Assembly: GCA_002104905.1 (NCBI GenBank)
Contig: MCFE01000348.1
Location: 25,434-89,433, forward strand
Source of the DNA: Basidiobolus meristosporus CBS 931.73
Lineage: Eukaryota > Basidiobolomycota > Basidiobolomycetes > Basidiobolales > Basidiobolaceae
Direction: 5' to 3'
Length of the DNA stretch: 64,000 nucleotides
Made by a program: the position numbers and the translations under genes. Below, in pieces: positions 43,552-54,471 of this stretch (position 1 is the first letter of the stretch; each line of letters opens with the position of its first letter). Below the pieces are notes generated by a model. It had not been told where the DNA came from. It searched no databases and was given only the letters and a program-made list of their open reading frames with translations.

Positions 43552-43810
43552 CAAACAGTGTGTAAACCCACCAAGAGTCAACTGTATATATCCAGCTCAC
43601 CCATTTGACCTGTATCTCGCTGGATCGTAAAGATTAAAGCAACCTCCGAAGCTTGGTTTAGAGTTGTCGTATGCGTGAAATACCCAGCATACCCTTTATT
43701 GTACAGGTAACCAATTTACAAGAAGTGGAAAGTTCGTTCATGGCGTATCTCGCGAATCATAGCTACCTTCTCACCACCCCGTGAAGAGCATGGGGAAAGC
43801 CAACAAACGG

Positions 43811-44609
43811 TTATATGAACAGTTTGATTACGTCTTTGGCTTTCAGCCGCTTGTTGCAGCATGGACACTTTTTCATCTCCACCACCCTGTCAACACAATC
43901 TTGGCAGAAGACATGACCACACCCAGTGGCGTGCATGCTTTGTGGGCGTTGCTCGCACTTGGCACACACAATCAAGCCATCTTGTTCGGTCGGAACATTG
44001 ATGCTGTAGCCTTTCCCTTCGAGTTTGGTCAAATTCTCAGGGACCTTCGTTGGACGAGGGCGCTCTACCGGTGGCGGGGTCGGGCTGTGGTTGAACTCAG
44101 TCTCGCCAGTATGGAACAGGTGAAAAGTTTCGGGAAGCGGAAAAGTTGAGTCGATCGGCATAAGGTTCCGGCCAAACAGATTCTCGAACGCTGTTAGGAG
44201 GGTTGGGATTAGATTTAGAGTTGGCTTACTATGGTTGGCGGTTGCGAACGAATACTGGCTCTACCATACCATGTATGAATCGGAAGTCTGAATAAACCGA
44301 GTTCAAGAAATCGTAACGAGGCGATCGTCGACGGCGGGGATTAGGGCGTCTACTAGCCCGTTGATTGCGACCGGAGCTTGGTGCGCTGCGTGTGTTGGGA
44401 AGAGTCGAGTGTGTGGTGGGCCGCACCTCCGGCTCATCGTCACTCTCGATGGTTATCACTTGCGACTCTGCCTGTGCGTTAGTTCGTGGGCGCCAAGACG
44501 GAGCGTTAGGCGTCAGGTCAATGACTTCACTTGGGCCTGAAGGCTCGGAAGGTCGGAAATCTACATTATGGCTGGCGATGGGAATGGGCATACTGTCTAG
44601 ATCGTCCAT
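43811..44609 (-). CDS. RING-finger protein with two SUMO-interaction motifs (STUbL-like, Slx8/RNF4 type)
   Basis: Two exons, 44609-44270 and 44190-43811, encode 239 residues; the 79-bp intron has GTATGG donor and CCTAAC branch site, and skips a stop that ends the first frame. SIM-like motifs lie at residues 28-33 (EVIDLT) and 51-59 (VITIESDDE), hydrophobic cores followed by acidic residues. A basic stretch follows (RRPNPRRRRS). The C-terminal RING, residues about 189-228, has CAKC, then CGHVFCQDC, then CPCC, the C3HC4 pattern. SUMO-targeted ubiquitin ligases such as Slx8 and RNF4 have this plan and send SUMO-conjugated nuclear proteins for degradation. ATG 44609 lies only 22 bases after the stop of the upstream nine-exon gene. 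Confidence 0.8.
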
Positions 44610-44631
44610 GATATACTGTTAGCTTAAGGCC

Positions 44632-45770
44632 TTACTGCGAGTTAAAGCCAGATGTAATACTTGAGGTGGATGGGATTGGGGTTTCTGGGGCATCTTGTGC
44701 CCAGGGGTTTTGGTCGGTGTTTAGGATGTCTGCAACGCATGTGCCGTGTTATGCTGCTGGTTAGAGTATTCGTAAATCAAGTGGACCGTACCTGTTGATT
44801 CAACCAGGTTTGCGATCTTCATGTCCCTATTGGAAGGACGTTGCCGCTAGAAAACAGTTAGCCATCCGTTGTGCTTGGAATGGGGGGAATTAGCGTTTAC
44901 TTTGGATGTCTCAGCGATCGACATGGCAACCATATTTGAATTACGCATTGATTGTTCTGCAGGATGTCAGATATATCGACAGACCAGGGAAATAGGCAGA
45001 CAAACCTTGCGAATCGCTTGTGAATCTTGAATGTCCAGGCTCGTGGTATTTCGAATGGTCGCCGTTTGGCTGGTGAATAAGATGTTAGATGTTATAGCCA
45101 CACTTTCTATTGTATAAGTGTTTCTTGGTTACCAGGTTAGATGATGAGTTGGATGCTATCGATATTGCGATGGTTAGCCATATCGTACACATAAAGTATT
45201 ATCTTTTGCCTTGGCTTACCAAGGGATGGTTTCTGACGATCTTCAGCAGCTTTCTCCGACTTGGGTTGTGTATGCTTATCAAAAACGTCAGCATTGGCAT
45301 TGGTATAGGCTAAGTTTTTAGGGTTTCCTTCTCACCATTTCAAAAGCGGTTGTTCTAACACGCGCTGATAGAGAGATTTAGCAAACACCTTCAACTCGAT
45401 TGCGTAGTGAATCTGCCGCTTTACTTGGGGGTTGTTTGTCTTCGTATTTTGTTATCGGTGTAGGCCTTGTTATACGGTTGTTACGATCCAAAGTGGTGTG
45501 CGAAGTGGAAGCTTGAGAAAACTTGCTCGGGGAGGAAATCAGGTAAGGGAGCACTTCGGAAAGGTTAACACCCAAAGACTAACCTCAGAAACATCAAATT
45601 CTGGCTGCCTTGAGTCTTGATGGGGGTTTTCTACCAGATTTCCTAGGAACAACTCGAAATTTAGCCCTCTCTCAAACTAACGCTCAAAGGAAGCCCGCGG
45701 TACTTCTGTTATCTACGACGGGGAATTTTCGCTTGTGATCCTCTGTGTTATTGATCCCAGCTTTGGCCAT
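44632..45770 (-). CDS. nine-exon gene for a 203-residue disordered polar protein, unknown function
   Basis: Exons by splice signals and phase: 45770-45704, 45642-45584, 45521-45387, 45274-45220, 45155-45133, 45069-45006, 44956-44901, 44846-44792 and 44729-44632. Every junction keeps one frame, introns are 49-112 bp, most with CTAAC or CTGAC branch sites, and the fifth exon is only 23 nt. The protein starts MAKAGINNTEDHKRKFP and ends SSITSGFNSQ; it is rich in Ser, Asn, Gln, Asp and Arg with no hydrophobic core, so it is probably intrinsically disordered. I do not recognise a family. Donors for exons 3 and 6 (GTTTGC, GTTTGT) are weak. It shares strand with the RING gene and ends 22 bases before its ATG. 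Confidence 0.7.
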
Positions 45771-46399
45771 GGATTGGGGGTTTTACTGTACTGTATTAGG
45801 CTCGAAAGGAACTAGGGAGAATACCTTTAAATACTTTGGTGGTTAACAATCGCTCTATTGTGTCAAAATAATCACAAGTAATCATTCTAATTAGGTGAAG
45901 TAAATCAAGAAAATATACATCGTTACGAAGCGTACCATACTTGCCGATTGCACGTGATCAGAACATGAAGATTTTGATTTTTGAAGGTGGATATACGTAT
46001 TCTTAAGATCCATTCTTTTTAATATACTTGAGATTTACTATTGCTTTGGTATATCGCCAGCCATTAGAGTTTCAAAAGTTTTGCACACTTAATCCAACTG
46101 TACCTGTAAGAATATCTCAGCAATATCATCCATGAAAACGAAGCGATTTATATTCAAAGGTCCATAGAATATGATTTAAGTGACCAAGTTGACGGAATAT
46201 TTAGGAGTAAATCCAAAACTTAAAACAGTAAACTCAGCAAGAAAATCAAGTTTGAGCTTTTGGCTTAAGAGTAGCTTTCTGTACTAGATCAGTGCAGGGT
46301 TTTCTTATCGATACGTTTACTCATATAATTTAGCTTCATATTCGTATTCTTGCAAATGCTGAGTTTACAACTAAATTACTCATATACTTGTAACTCCAT
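45771..46399. other. intergenic, AT-rich; start of transposon debris
   Basis: No gene is seen. Around 46140-46230 the motif ATATTTAGGAGTAAATCCAA resembles the end of the copia LTR family, suggesting a further degraded fragment. Confidence 0.4.
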
Positions 46400-46773
46400 C
46401 TGGCTTGATGTTAGTTATGAATAGCTTACATATAATGTAATATAACTGTTTGGGCAACTTTGAGATTTCCAATGTCCTGGGTACCTGATATTTTGGTAAA
46501 AATATTTAAAGTAAATCCCGACAAGGAATATGATCAGAACTCTCTAAGATTTGTAGGCAATGATCTTAGTGACTAAGTTAGGTGAGTATTTAGGTGTATA
46601 CGAAATTTACAACAAACAACTCCCAGACTTTTTAAAGGTACCTGATGTTTTGGTGAGAATAATCCAAATAAATCCCGACAAGGAATTTGCTCAGAATTCT
46701 CCAAGATTTGTAGGTAATGATATAAGTGACTAAGTTAGGTGAATATTTAGGTGCAATTGCGAATTTTACAACA
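46400..46773 (-). repeat. two truncated copia LTR fragments in tandem
   Basis: Segments ending at 46614 and 46773 each contain the LTR landmarks in order: CTGATATTTTGG or CTGATGTTTTGG, AATCCCGACAAGGAAT, CTAAGATTTGTAGG or CCAAGATTTGTAGG, GTGACTAAGTTAGGTGA and a terminal TTACAACA. The second lacks the LTR start entirely. They belong to the family at 57969-58300. Confidence 0.7.
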
Positions 46774-47845
46774 TAGCAGTGATGCATTCTTGACTTTTTT
46801 TAGTCAAATAAAAAGATCAGTTAGTGACCATTGAGGCTATAACTATGCCAATTCATCGAATTAGCAAGTTCCTGGAAGTCATTGAATTTGTTGTAATCTT
46901 GGATTTGACCTAATACTCTCTACACCACCTCCTGAAACTATTTTTAGAGCACTCTTGTTACTAGTTCCCCCAGTGAAAAAAACTTTCAGAGCAAGTGGAA
47001 TACCCACAGATGCCACAGTCTCCTTCAAGTAATAACTTAGAGCATTTGAAGTTCCTGCCTCCCTGATGACAAGTAGACATATTCCCCGTGAAGGACCCGA
47101 GCCAGAGAAACCTGCATACCAAGTTTAGTACCAGCTGGTTCACTGATTCTAGAGTCACAAACATCTAAAAAACTGAATGAAAAGTACCACAGCAATGTCA
47201 GTCAAATACCATTGGAATATCATAGGAAAGCCAGCAGAATACTTTATGCAATCCAAATTTGAAAATTTTCACAGGGGTTTGCAAAGTTCTCTCACAGATA
47301 TCAAGAAAATATCATACAAGCACTGTTGGATTAATGATAAGTTTATTTTGATAGAAGAAGTATACTGTATCATAAACTTTGCAACAAACCCAAGTTTAAT
47401 ATTGCGGGTATTCATGGCATATTTGGAAACCACTGAGTGGGCAAGCTTTCATGAGCCAAGATGCGCACTGATTAGTGTCATATTCACACACCTATTGAGG
47501 ATTTAAGCGATAGAATAAGATTACAAGGCAAAGAGCAACCCATTTTGAATGCAGAATCTATGTCATTGGAGGATTTTTTCATTTATTTCATACAGATCAA
47601 GTGCGGAAATGGTTATTTTCTGATCAAGAGGAACTCCATGCACGATCTGAACATTTGAGGAATAGTCGAGCTATTTATATAGATTATCCTCGATTGGAAT
47701 AGTCATTTGGATATATATATATATGTAGAGAAAAGAGCTGCGTGGGAAAAATACAAACTTATCATGGCTAGTGATAGAAATGAAGTGCCTAGCTGGCTGT
47801 AGCCTTTACTTTTATGATAGATTATAACATTTGCTATACATTGAC
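46774..47845. other. AT-rich decayed DNA, no supported gene
   Basis: Two open frames (46961-47164 minus, 47177-47506 plus) have no recognised motif. A short TATATATATATATG run lies at about 47711. The 3' flank of the P450 gene begins here. This is probably transposon debris. Confidence 0.4.
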
Positions 47846-50800
47846 CTAACCCCATACATCCTCGTTATACTTTCCATCGTGTTGTAGTCTCTGGAAGTAT
47901 TCATTGGCTTCTTCCTTCTCTAGTCCTCCAACCTGCTCAAAGATGGAAAGCATCGTGGCGCCAACATCCTTTGCCATACCGGAGGCCGAACCGCATACGT
48001 AGAGCGCTCCTTTCTTGTTATGGAGCACATCCCAGACCAAGACCGAGTGGGCTAGCAATTGATGTTGAACATACTTTTTGGCTTCACCAGTACGCGAGAA
48101 TGCGACCACCAGCTTGTCGAGAGTCCGACATTGACGAACTCCTCCAGCTCTTCCTGGTAAATGAAATCCTGCTCTGGTGAACGGCAGCCAAAAAACATGT
48201 ACGTTTCCGATACACCTCCCTTACTTACGGATTTGCAGCCATTGAGTTGACGCTCCTGAAGGAAGCCTCGGAAGGGTGAAACCCCTGTACCTGCACATAC
48301 CATGATTACCGGAACCTTTGGATCTTTAGGGAGATGGAAGATCTCTTTCACCCCACGGACATTTGCCCGAACCTGGCTTCCCAACGTACGCCTGGACAAG
48401 AAGCCTGAACAAAGTCCGGTGTATTTCCTATCTTCATACCCAATATCCTCAGCTACGCCTACGCATAGGTGGGCGACATTCTTGTAGATCTGTGGGCAAC
48501 TTGCGATGGAGTATCTGCGCTTGGCCATGGTGGACATACCGCACAGGAAACTCCGGAAATCGAGTTTCTTGACCATTGGGAAGTTTCGGATCAGGTCCAT
48601 CATACACCGGTTCTTCCGGATGAATTGCATATAAGCTTCATTGCCCTGTTCCCCCGATTGGCACATATTTTCCAGGTACTTCCTCTCTAGTTCCGGGTGA
48701 GTGTCGGCTATGGCAGATACACAGATGCCAATGAATTGACGAGAGGGAGCTGCGTGAAGATCTGCGTAGTACGTCAACGCGTCGCGAATAGTGCACGGAC
48801 CCTTTATACTCGCTGCCAAGGAACGTGAGCTCAGGCCCGTGCTGGAGGCAGCATCGACGGTTACCTCGAATACTGCATCCAGAGCATATCCGAAGGTGGC
48901 TGCCACGGCTTCCACCACCTCTGGGTCATTCTCTGCCATGATTTCTAGATGATCTCCGGTGTTGTAGGATTGCCCCTCTGACAACTCGATTTCTAAATGA
49001 CGAGTGCTACGCTCACTTTTTGCTGACTGGAGTTCAACGTTCTTACGCACAATGGATGGCTGTCCGGAGTGTTGTTGCATTGGAGTGTCCGCCTGGGGGA
49101 TGTATTTCAATGATACGCCCTCAGTCGGGTTTGATGCCGCGGTGTTTGCAATGGAGCTTAGGTTAGCGCCATCCAATCCAAAGTCAGCTAATATCGAAGC
49201 GTAAAATCTGGCTAACCACTCGGTAAAGTCAGCATCAATATCAGCATCCGCATTACCAGCTCCAGCAGGAAACAATTGCTCCGCTCCCAAATACTCGAAT
49301 CTGTCATTCACCTTTTTGGGGAAAGCCTGGTACGTTCTCCACTGCACGTTGCCGCACCCGAATACCGCATACCGCAAGCCTTTAAGTGGGGTTTCATTTA
49401 CGCTGGTAGGAGCGCTGATGAACTTGTCGAAAAGCACTGCGTTATCAGGAGGTAGACCGTTGTAAGTACTGGTGATAACCAACACGATTGGAGAGTCTTG
49501 ATCTGTGCTTCCTGTGTATTTTCCACTGGTCAGCACCTCCCAGTCATCCAATGGGGTCACCTCAACGTCTTTGAATCCAAGATTTCTGGCGTTGCTGGCC
49601 ACCTTATTGGCGTATTCCTCAGACATCCCCATGTTGGAACCAAAAAGGACCGTGAACTTCGGCAGTTTCATGTCCGACGGAATGCTGGGTAGCGTCAGGG
49701 CGCTGGTGAGTTCGGTGAATGGAGTGGCAGTTTCGGACGGAGGCTGAGTGGTGGGCTGAGGGAAGGAGGTGCGGGGATGGATTCTGAAGTACAGATCTTT
49801 TGGTTTGATAATGTTACCAGAGCCAATGTCGTAGTGAACTGGGCGGTCGTCTGGAAGAGTGAACTCGAACTTTTTCAGCAGCATTGCCTGTAGGACCAAG
49901 GTTAGCAGGTGCGATGACCTTTGCCTCAATTCCACTTACCAGGATGATCTTCGCCTCTTGTAGTGCAAACTGCATACCAATGCATGCCCGCGGACCAGTA
50001 GAGAACGGCAACCAAGAGTACCGGGATCGCTTAGACTCCTCAACCGAACTGAAGCGGTCTGGGTTGAAAACCTCAGGGTCCTTCCTATCGGATACAAGAA
50101 ACAAGAGGTTATCGAAAGCAGCATGGATTTATCCATAGCGGACATACGTACCAGACGTTTGGGTTATGATGCAGAGAATACACATTGATCTGAGCCACCG
50201 TCCCCTTTTCAATGGCGTATCCGAATGGAAGTTTGCAATCCTTGATGCAGTACTTTTGCAAACTAGCTAAGGGAGGGTACATTCTGAGGGTTTCTTTCAA
50301 TACCTTCCGGATGACCGTTACTAACCTACACGCACAGCGTGGTCCAAGATTCAAGCAAATACCTGGGAGAGATACTTCAGCCCGGAGATTTGTTTGATGG
50401 TGGGCAGCTCGTCATCCGCGATCCCTACATTGGAGAGCTCTTGGAGAACCTTTTCCAGGACGGCTGGATGTCTGGCCAAATTGTACAAACACCAAGAGAG
50501 TGTATTCGATGTGGTCTCATGGCCAGCGATCAAGAAAGTGACCACTTGATCCCGAATCACCTCATCAGACAACTTTTGCCCAGTGGCTTTATCTCGAGCA
50601 TTCAACATAAATCCAAGAAGATCTTTGGAACTATCCTGTACGTCGGGGGAGTTCTTCCTTTGGATCATGACCTGTTGTCGTAGGTTAATGGCTGAAGCGC
50701 ACGGCTAACATGCTCGAACATACATCATCTACGGTGTCTTTCATTAGCTGCATCATGCGATCGAATTGGTAGTTGGACCAAATTGGTAGCTTCTTCCAAT

Positions 50801-51950
50801 ATTGTGATCTCGTTGCCCGCGTCTTTACCTCCCTAAAAGTGGACAATATATTAGCTTGGTTCCACAAACAAACGGGCTCCAGCCAACAACCTTAGGCAGA
50901 ATGACATGGCATCGATCTGCATGAAATGAATTTCGGGTGAGCATTGATGGAATTGTTGGGATTGTGCAGAAATTCCCTTAATTGAAAATGGCTTACGAAT
51001 GGGTGAATTGGTGCGTTCTTGGATTCCAATAGGCCGAAATCAAACCCGAAGCCAACCTTCCCAATCGTCTCGAAGGCTAACACCAATTGCGTTAATCGAA
51101 GTACACTTGGTGCAAATTTCATGATCACCTACTAATTTTGGTCATCCATGGAGAGATTAGAATTGGTTCCGACTCGGTGCTTATCTCGTCAACGACGTTC
51201 ACCAACTTTTTGGCAAGCAATGCCATCTCGTGACCATAGGCCTGCAATAGGGGTGGCGATGAGTATTGAATCTCTTGGTCTCTGCGATGAACAATCAGGT
51301 ACCTTCATGGCAGCTGCTGAAAAGGCTGGCATCAGTAGCTTGTGAGCCAGCTTCCAGATTTCCTCGTCGGAGCTTGTTGTGAATAAGCCATCCCCACCAA
51401 TGGCTTTTACCTCTGCAAAAGGCAGTGTGATCCGCTTGGTGAAGTATTCGGTTTCTTGAGCAAAGAGCTCAGCTATGTCTGGATGATTGGTTATCAAAGA
51501 CCGTGTTTGGAAATTGAAGGTTTGAAGAAGTGGGGTATCGTATTCTCTGAAGAATTTGAGCAGCGACCCAACAATGTCCGGCAGTAGGTGGGGGATGGTG
51601 CCAAATAAGGGAACTGTGGGTGGTGTAGGAATCTCCCGACTTGAGACACCGCCGATAGTCAGGTAGACAACATCCAGGCCTGCAAGCTGCTCATAGGAGT
51701 TGAGCTCCTGACCATTTTTGTCCCGAAATTCGATATCCTCATGTCTGGGAATACTCATTCGCTCCCCGCATTCTTTTCTCACATCTTCCAAGCTCCCATC
51801 GGGCTGGATCCTCACGATGATTCCGCTCGAGGCCTCATCCTCGCCGGAAAACGCAACAACGAGAACCTTGGGGTCTACATGTGGACGGGGATCCTGTGCT
51901 GTGCTAGGGATCTTGGCCTGAAAACCTTCTTTCGAATAAAGCTCAGCCAT
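47846..51950 (-). CDS. P450-reductase fusion (CYP505/CYP102 type) with N-terminal ubiquitin-like domain; one frameshift
   Basis: Nine exons: 51950-51303, 51241-51203, 51128-50997, 50916-50891, 50832-50724, 50671-50376, 50325-50152, 50084-49940 and 49887-47846; with one missing base restored the length would be about 1203 residues. Residues 28-101 form a beta-grasp-like domain ending DVVYLTIGG. The P450 starts near IPTPPTVPLFG and has the I-helix AGHETTSN, K-helix ETLR and heme motif FSTGPRACIG. The reductase follows: FMN domain FTVLFGSNMGMSEEYA, FAD part KRRYSIAS, NADPH part VCAGTGVSPFRGF, and the usual end NEDVWG. A one-base deletion near 48118-48124, in NVGL|LDKLVVAFSR, breaks the frame. 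Such self-sufficient enzymes hydroxylate fatty acids below the terminus. Exon 2-3 borders are the least certain. Confidence 0.85.
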
Positions 51951-53218
51951 GGGCGAATGCAATAGGTGATGCTTGATGCTCACACAGCACCCATTGCGCT
52001 GCTTAAATATGTTCACTGTAATGAAAACATACGGAGCAGAAAAGCCATCCCATCAGTTTACTATCTGCAGTTTTGGTTAATAGAAATGCGCACGCGACAT
52101 GATGGGCTAATCACAGTCCACCCCACCTGTAACTATTACTTCAATATGATTAGCCAGCCATCAGTGCCGGATAGGTAGAATAGGGCCGGAACGTCTGCCG
52201 TAGTTACCGACAAGCTTTGGCCCCTTGCCTTCCTAATTAAGTAGTGGAAGTGCGTCATTGCTGAGAGATGCTCTAATTGATGGGATCTTTGCTCCTCGTA
52301 GTGATTGGTCCCGGATAATAGATACACTGAACCTTAAGTGGGTGTTGATAGAAAGTGGCTCTACTAAATACCACCTATCCGCACCAAAGCATTTAAATGG
52401 TTATGCATATCGTTCATTGTGCTAGGAAATCCTTCGTTTTGGATGTAATATCTACTTGGATAATAATGAGATCAATGTTAACCTCCATGCTCCTCAATCC
52501 TGCTCTTGTTAGTTGCTAGTAATATACATTTGTTATTTTATTTATCCAATCATTCAACTGTAGAAATGCTTTTGAAATTCCAGAACTGTGATGTGGCCGG
52601 TTTGATGGGTTTAATGGCACTGTTTCACGGTTAATCCTCAGTGAGATATGACTTTGAAAACACTTTCCATTACACTAGTAATTTCTCATGATTTAACGTA
52701 ATTTACCCATGTAATCTTTGTAAGTAGCTGCTTAAACGGATTTTATACGTTCTGCCCAAACTTAAAACGAGCTTCGTTTCACAAAATTCGATCTATATGC
52801 TTAGAATAGTAAATGATTGGTGGGTATCTGAGCTGCTGTACTGGGAAGCCACATCTGTTTGTCTATCTACCCAAATGCCAGTTTTGTCATCTATTGGATT
52901 TTCCATCTTACTGGAAATGTGCGACAATTGTTGCGAGTATCATCCCACTAATTCGCCAGGTATTTCGAATGTTGCAAATAATTGTTGTTCCCCAAACTAG
53001 TCACCTGCTTGGGTCTTATATTGTATATATGGCGAATTTTAAGGAAAATTTCAACCCGTTTGAAATGACATAAGGTCGTGTGCACTCGTATTCAAACCTG
53101 TCATTATTGTATATATTTTGATTGGCGTCGGTTTCTTCATATATCATGATTTCCTCCTGGACCAATATTTTCTTAGGAACAAGTAGAGATTCGAATAAAA
53201 TGCATTAGTTTTTCCTGG
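51951..53218. other. AT-rich intergenic, promoter side of the P450 gene
   Basis: No gene seen. ATTATT-rich sequence with short frames only; the ATG-less frame extending to 52016 begins with GTG and is not used. Confidence 0.4.
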
Positions 53219-54060
53219 ATGGGTGTCTTTCTTTGTTTTTTTTTCATATCATATTCTGATAAACAAGAATCTGAATATCATTATTTGTTGGAGTTGTTTA
53301 AAGCATCTTTTCTTAAGACTTACGAAGACCTTTTGGATGATGCTATCCAACAAGAGGAGCAAGAGGAAGATGAAATTGGCCTTTCTGCAGCAGACACCTG
53401 GGGAAGTATACAATGATTCCCGCGCAAGTGTGTATCATATGCTAAAAATGCCTTATCACTGGATTATTTCTTGTTCTTCCTTCCTTTAGATCACGTTCGC
53501 ACTATCATTCAGAGGGTTAATGCTTATGCAAGTAACATTGGCCCCTGGACTGATATTACATTTACCAAGTGCATGATGTGGGTTGCATTAATAACTGTAA
53601 TGACGGTTATCAGCCATTCAGACAAAAAAGCTTACTGGAAGCAAGGCTCTCAAGGAAGCCGCATCCCATCGGACAGGAGTTTAAGACTTCAGTAGACTAT
53701 CACACTGCTTGTATCCTGAGAATAGATACAGTGAGTGATCATTCGCAGAAGGAATACACCAGTGATCCTGGTATGTCCAAGTTGACTTCCACTTGTTAAG
53801 CCTTGGTTTCATTAGTTATTGCTGACTCTTGATTCGGATTCCCAAATATGGCAACGATGTTGGCTGAACTTGGTCTGTGTTCCATTATGCAAGTGACCAA
53901 GCGCTACTGCTGGCCATGTGGTATGGCCACCACCGATATTGCTGCTAGTGTTGGCAACTTGTATAGTGCTCACTTCACTATGAATAAGACAACATAGGGC
54001 GAGAGAATCGTTGTCTGCGCTAAACAAGCCACCATTCAGGCCCATACAGATTGATAAGCT
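53219..54060 (+). pseudogene. PiggyBac-like transposase remnant (DDE_Tnp_1_7)
   Basis: Plus-strand frames, broken by shifts near 53416, 53640 and stops after 53800, follow the order of a PiggyBac transposase. They read TIIQRVNAYASN..PWTDITF and KKAYWKQ in the N-terminal conserved part, then KPHPIGQEFKTSVDYHTACI, then VIADS-FGFPNMATMLAELG (Trp replaced by a stop), SIMQVTKRYCWPCGMATTDI and a GNLYSAHFTMNKTT segment. The catalytic acidic residues sit in such blocks in the family. The segment 53219-53416 is a Glu/Asp-rich N-terminus. The copy is dead; TTAA ends were not found. It lies about 400 bases before the alkylsulfatase gene. Confidence 0.7.
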
Positions 54061-54320
54061 CTATTCTCTAGTGTGGCTGAGATCAATAAGCTCAATCCTC
54101 TAGTGCGGCCAAGATCAATATACTCAATCCTCAAATTTCAACTCTGTGGTCAATGTGTGCATTGTACTGTGCAATTTACACGTCTTCTCTTTGCTGACTA
54201 TCAATTTCCAAACTTAGCATCATCACCCAATCTTATTCTCATTACGATGCTGTGTATGGCCAATGATGGGTCGTTGTTCGTATGATGATTTATTGGATCG
54301 TTGTTCGTATGATGATCATA
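54050..54320 (+). repeat. two short tandem repeats
   Basis: A unit of about 32 bp (GATCAATAAGCTCAATCCTC continuing TAGTGCGGCCAA) occurs two to three times at 54052-54145, and a 25-bp unit containing CGTTGTTCGTATGATGAT occurs twice at 54266-54318. They lie in the upstream region of the alkylsulfatase gene; any function is unknown. Confidence 0.6.
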
Positions 54321-54471
54321 TTTCAGATAAATCGCTGGTAGGGAACGCTAATGTCGTTGTATATATCACTAGTGAATCCTAGTCAATGCTTTAGACACGT
54401 CAGAGATTCTTGTGCTACAGAGCAACTAGATCCATTTTGGTGCTGCGAAAGGTGCTTAACGATCTCCAGAT

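Noticed and set aside
43781-44149. Plus-strand open frame of 122 residues
   Set aside because: It is the antisense of the RING exon, which has clear zinc ligands and splice signals on the minus strand.
44612-44631. Possible 20-nt intron (GTAAGG...CTAACAG) joining the nine-exon gene to the RING gene
   Set aside because: The frames do not connect across it and 20 nt is far below the other introns, so the two are kept as separate genes.
51106-51128. Possible 23-nt intron in the P450 gene
   Set aside because: A normal 74-nt intron with donor at 51202 keeps frame and phase and fits the P450 alignment as well.
53812-54045. Minus-strand open frame of 77 residues
   Set aside because: The plus strand here carries the C-terminal blocks of a PiggyBac transposase; the minus frame is its shadow.
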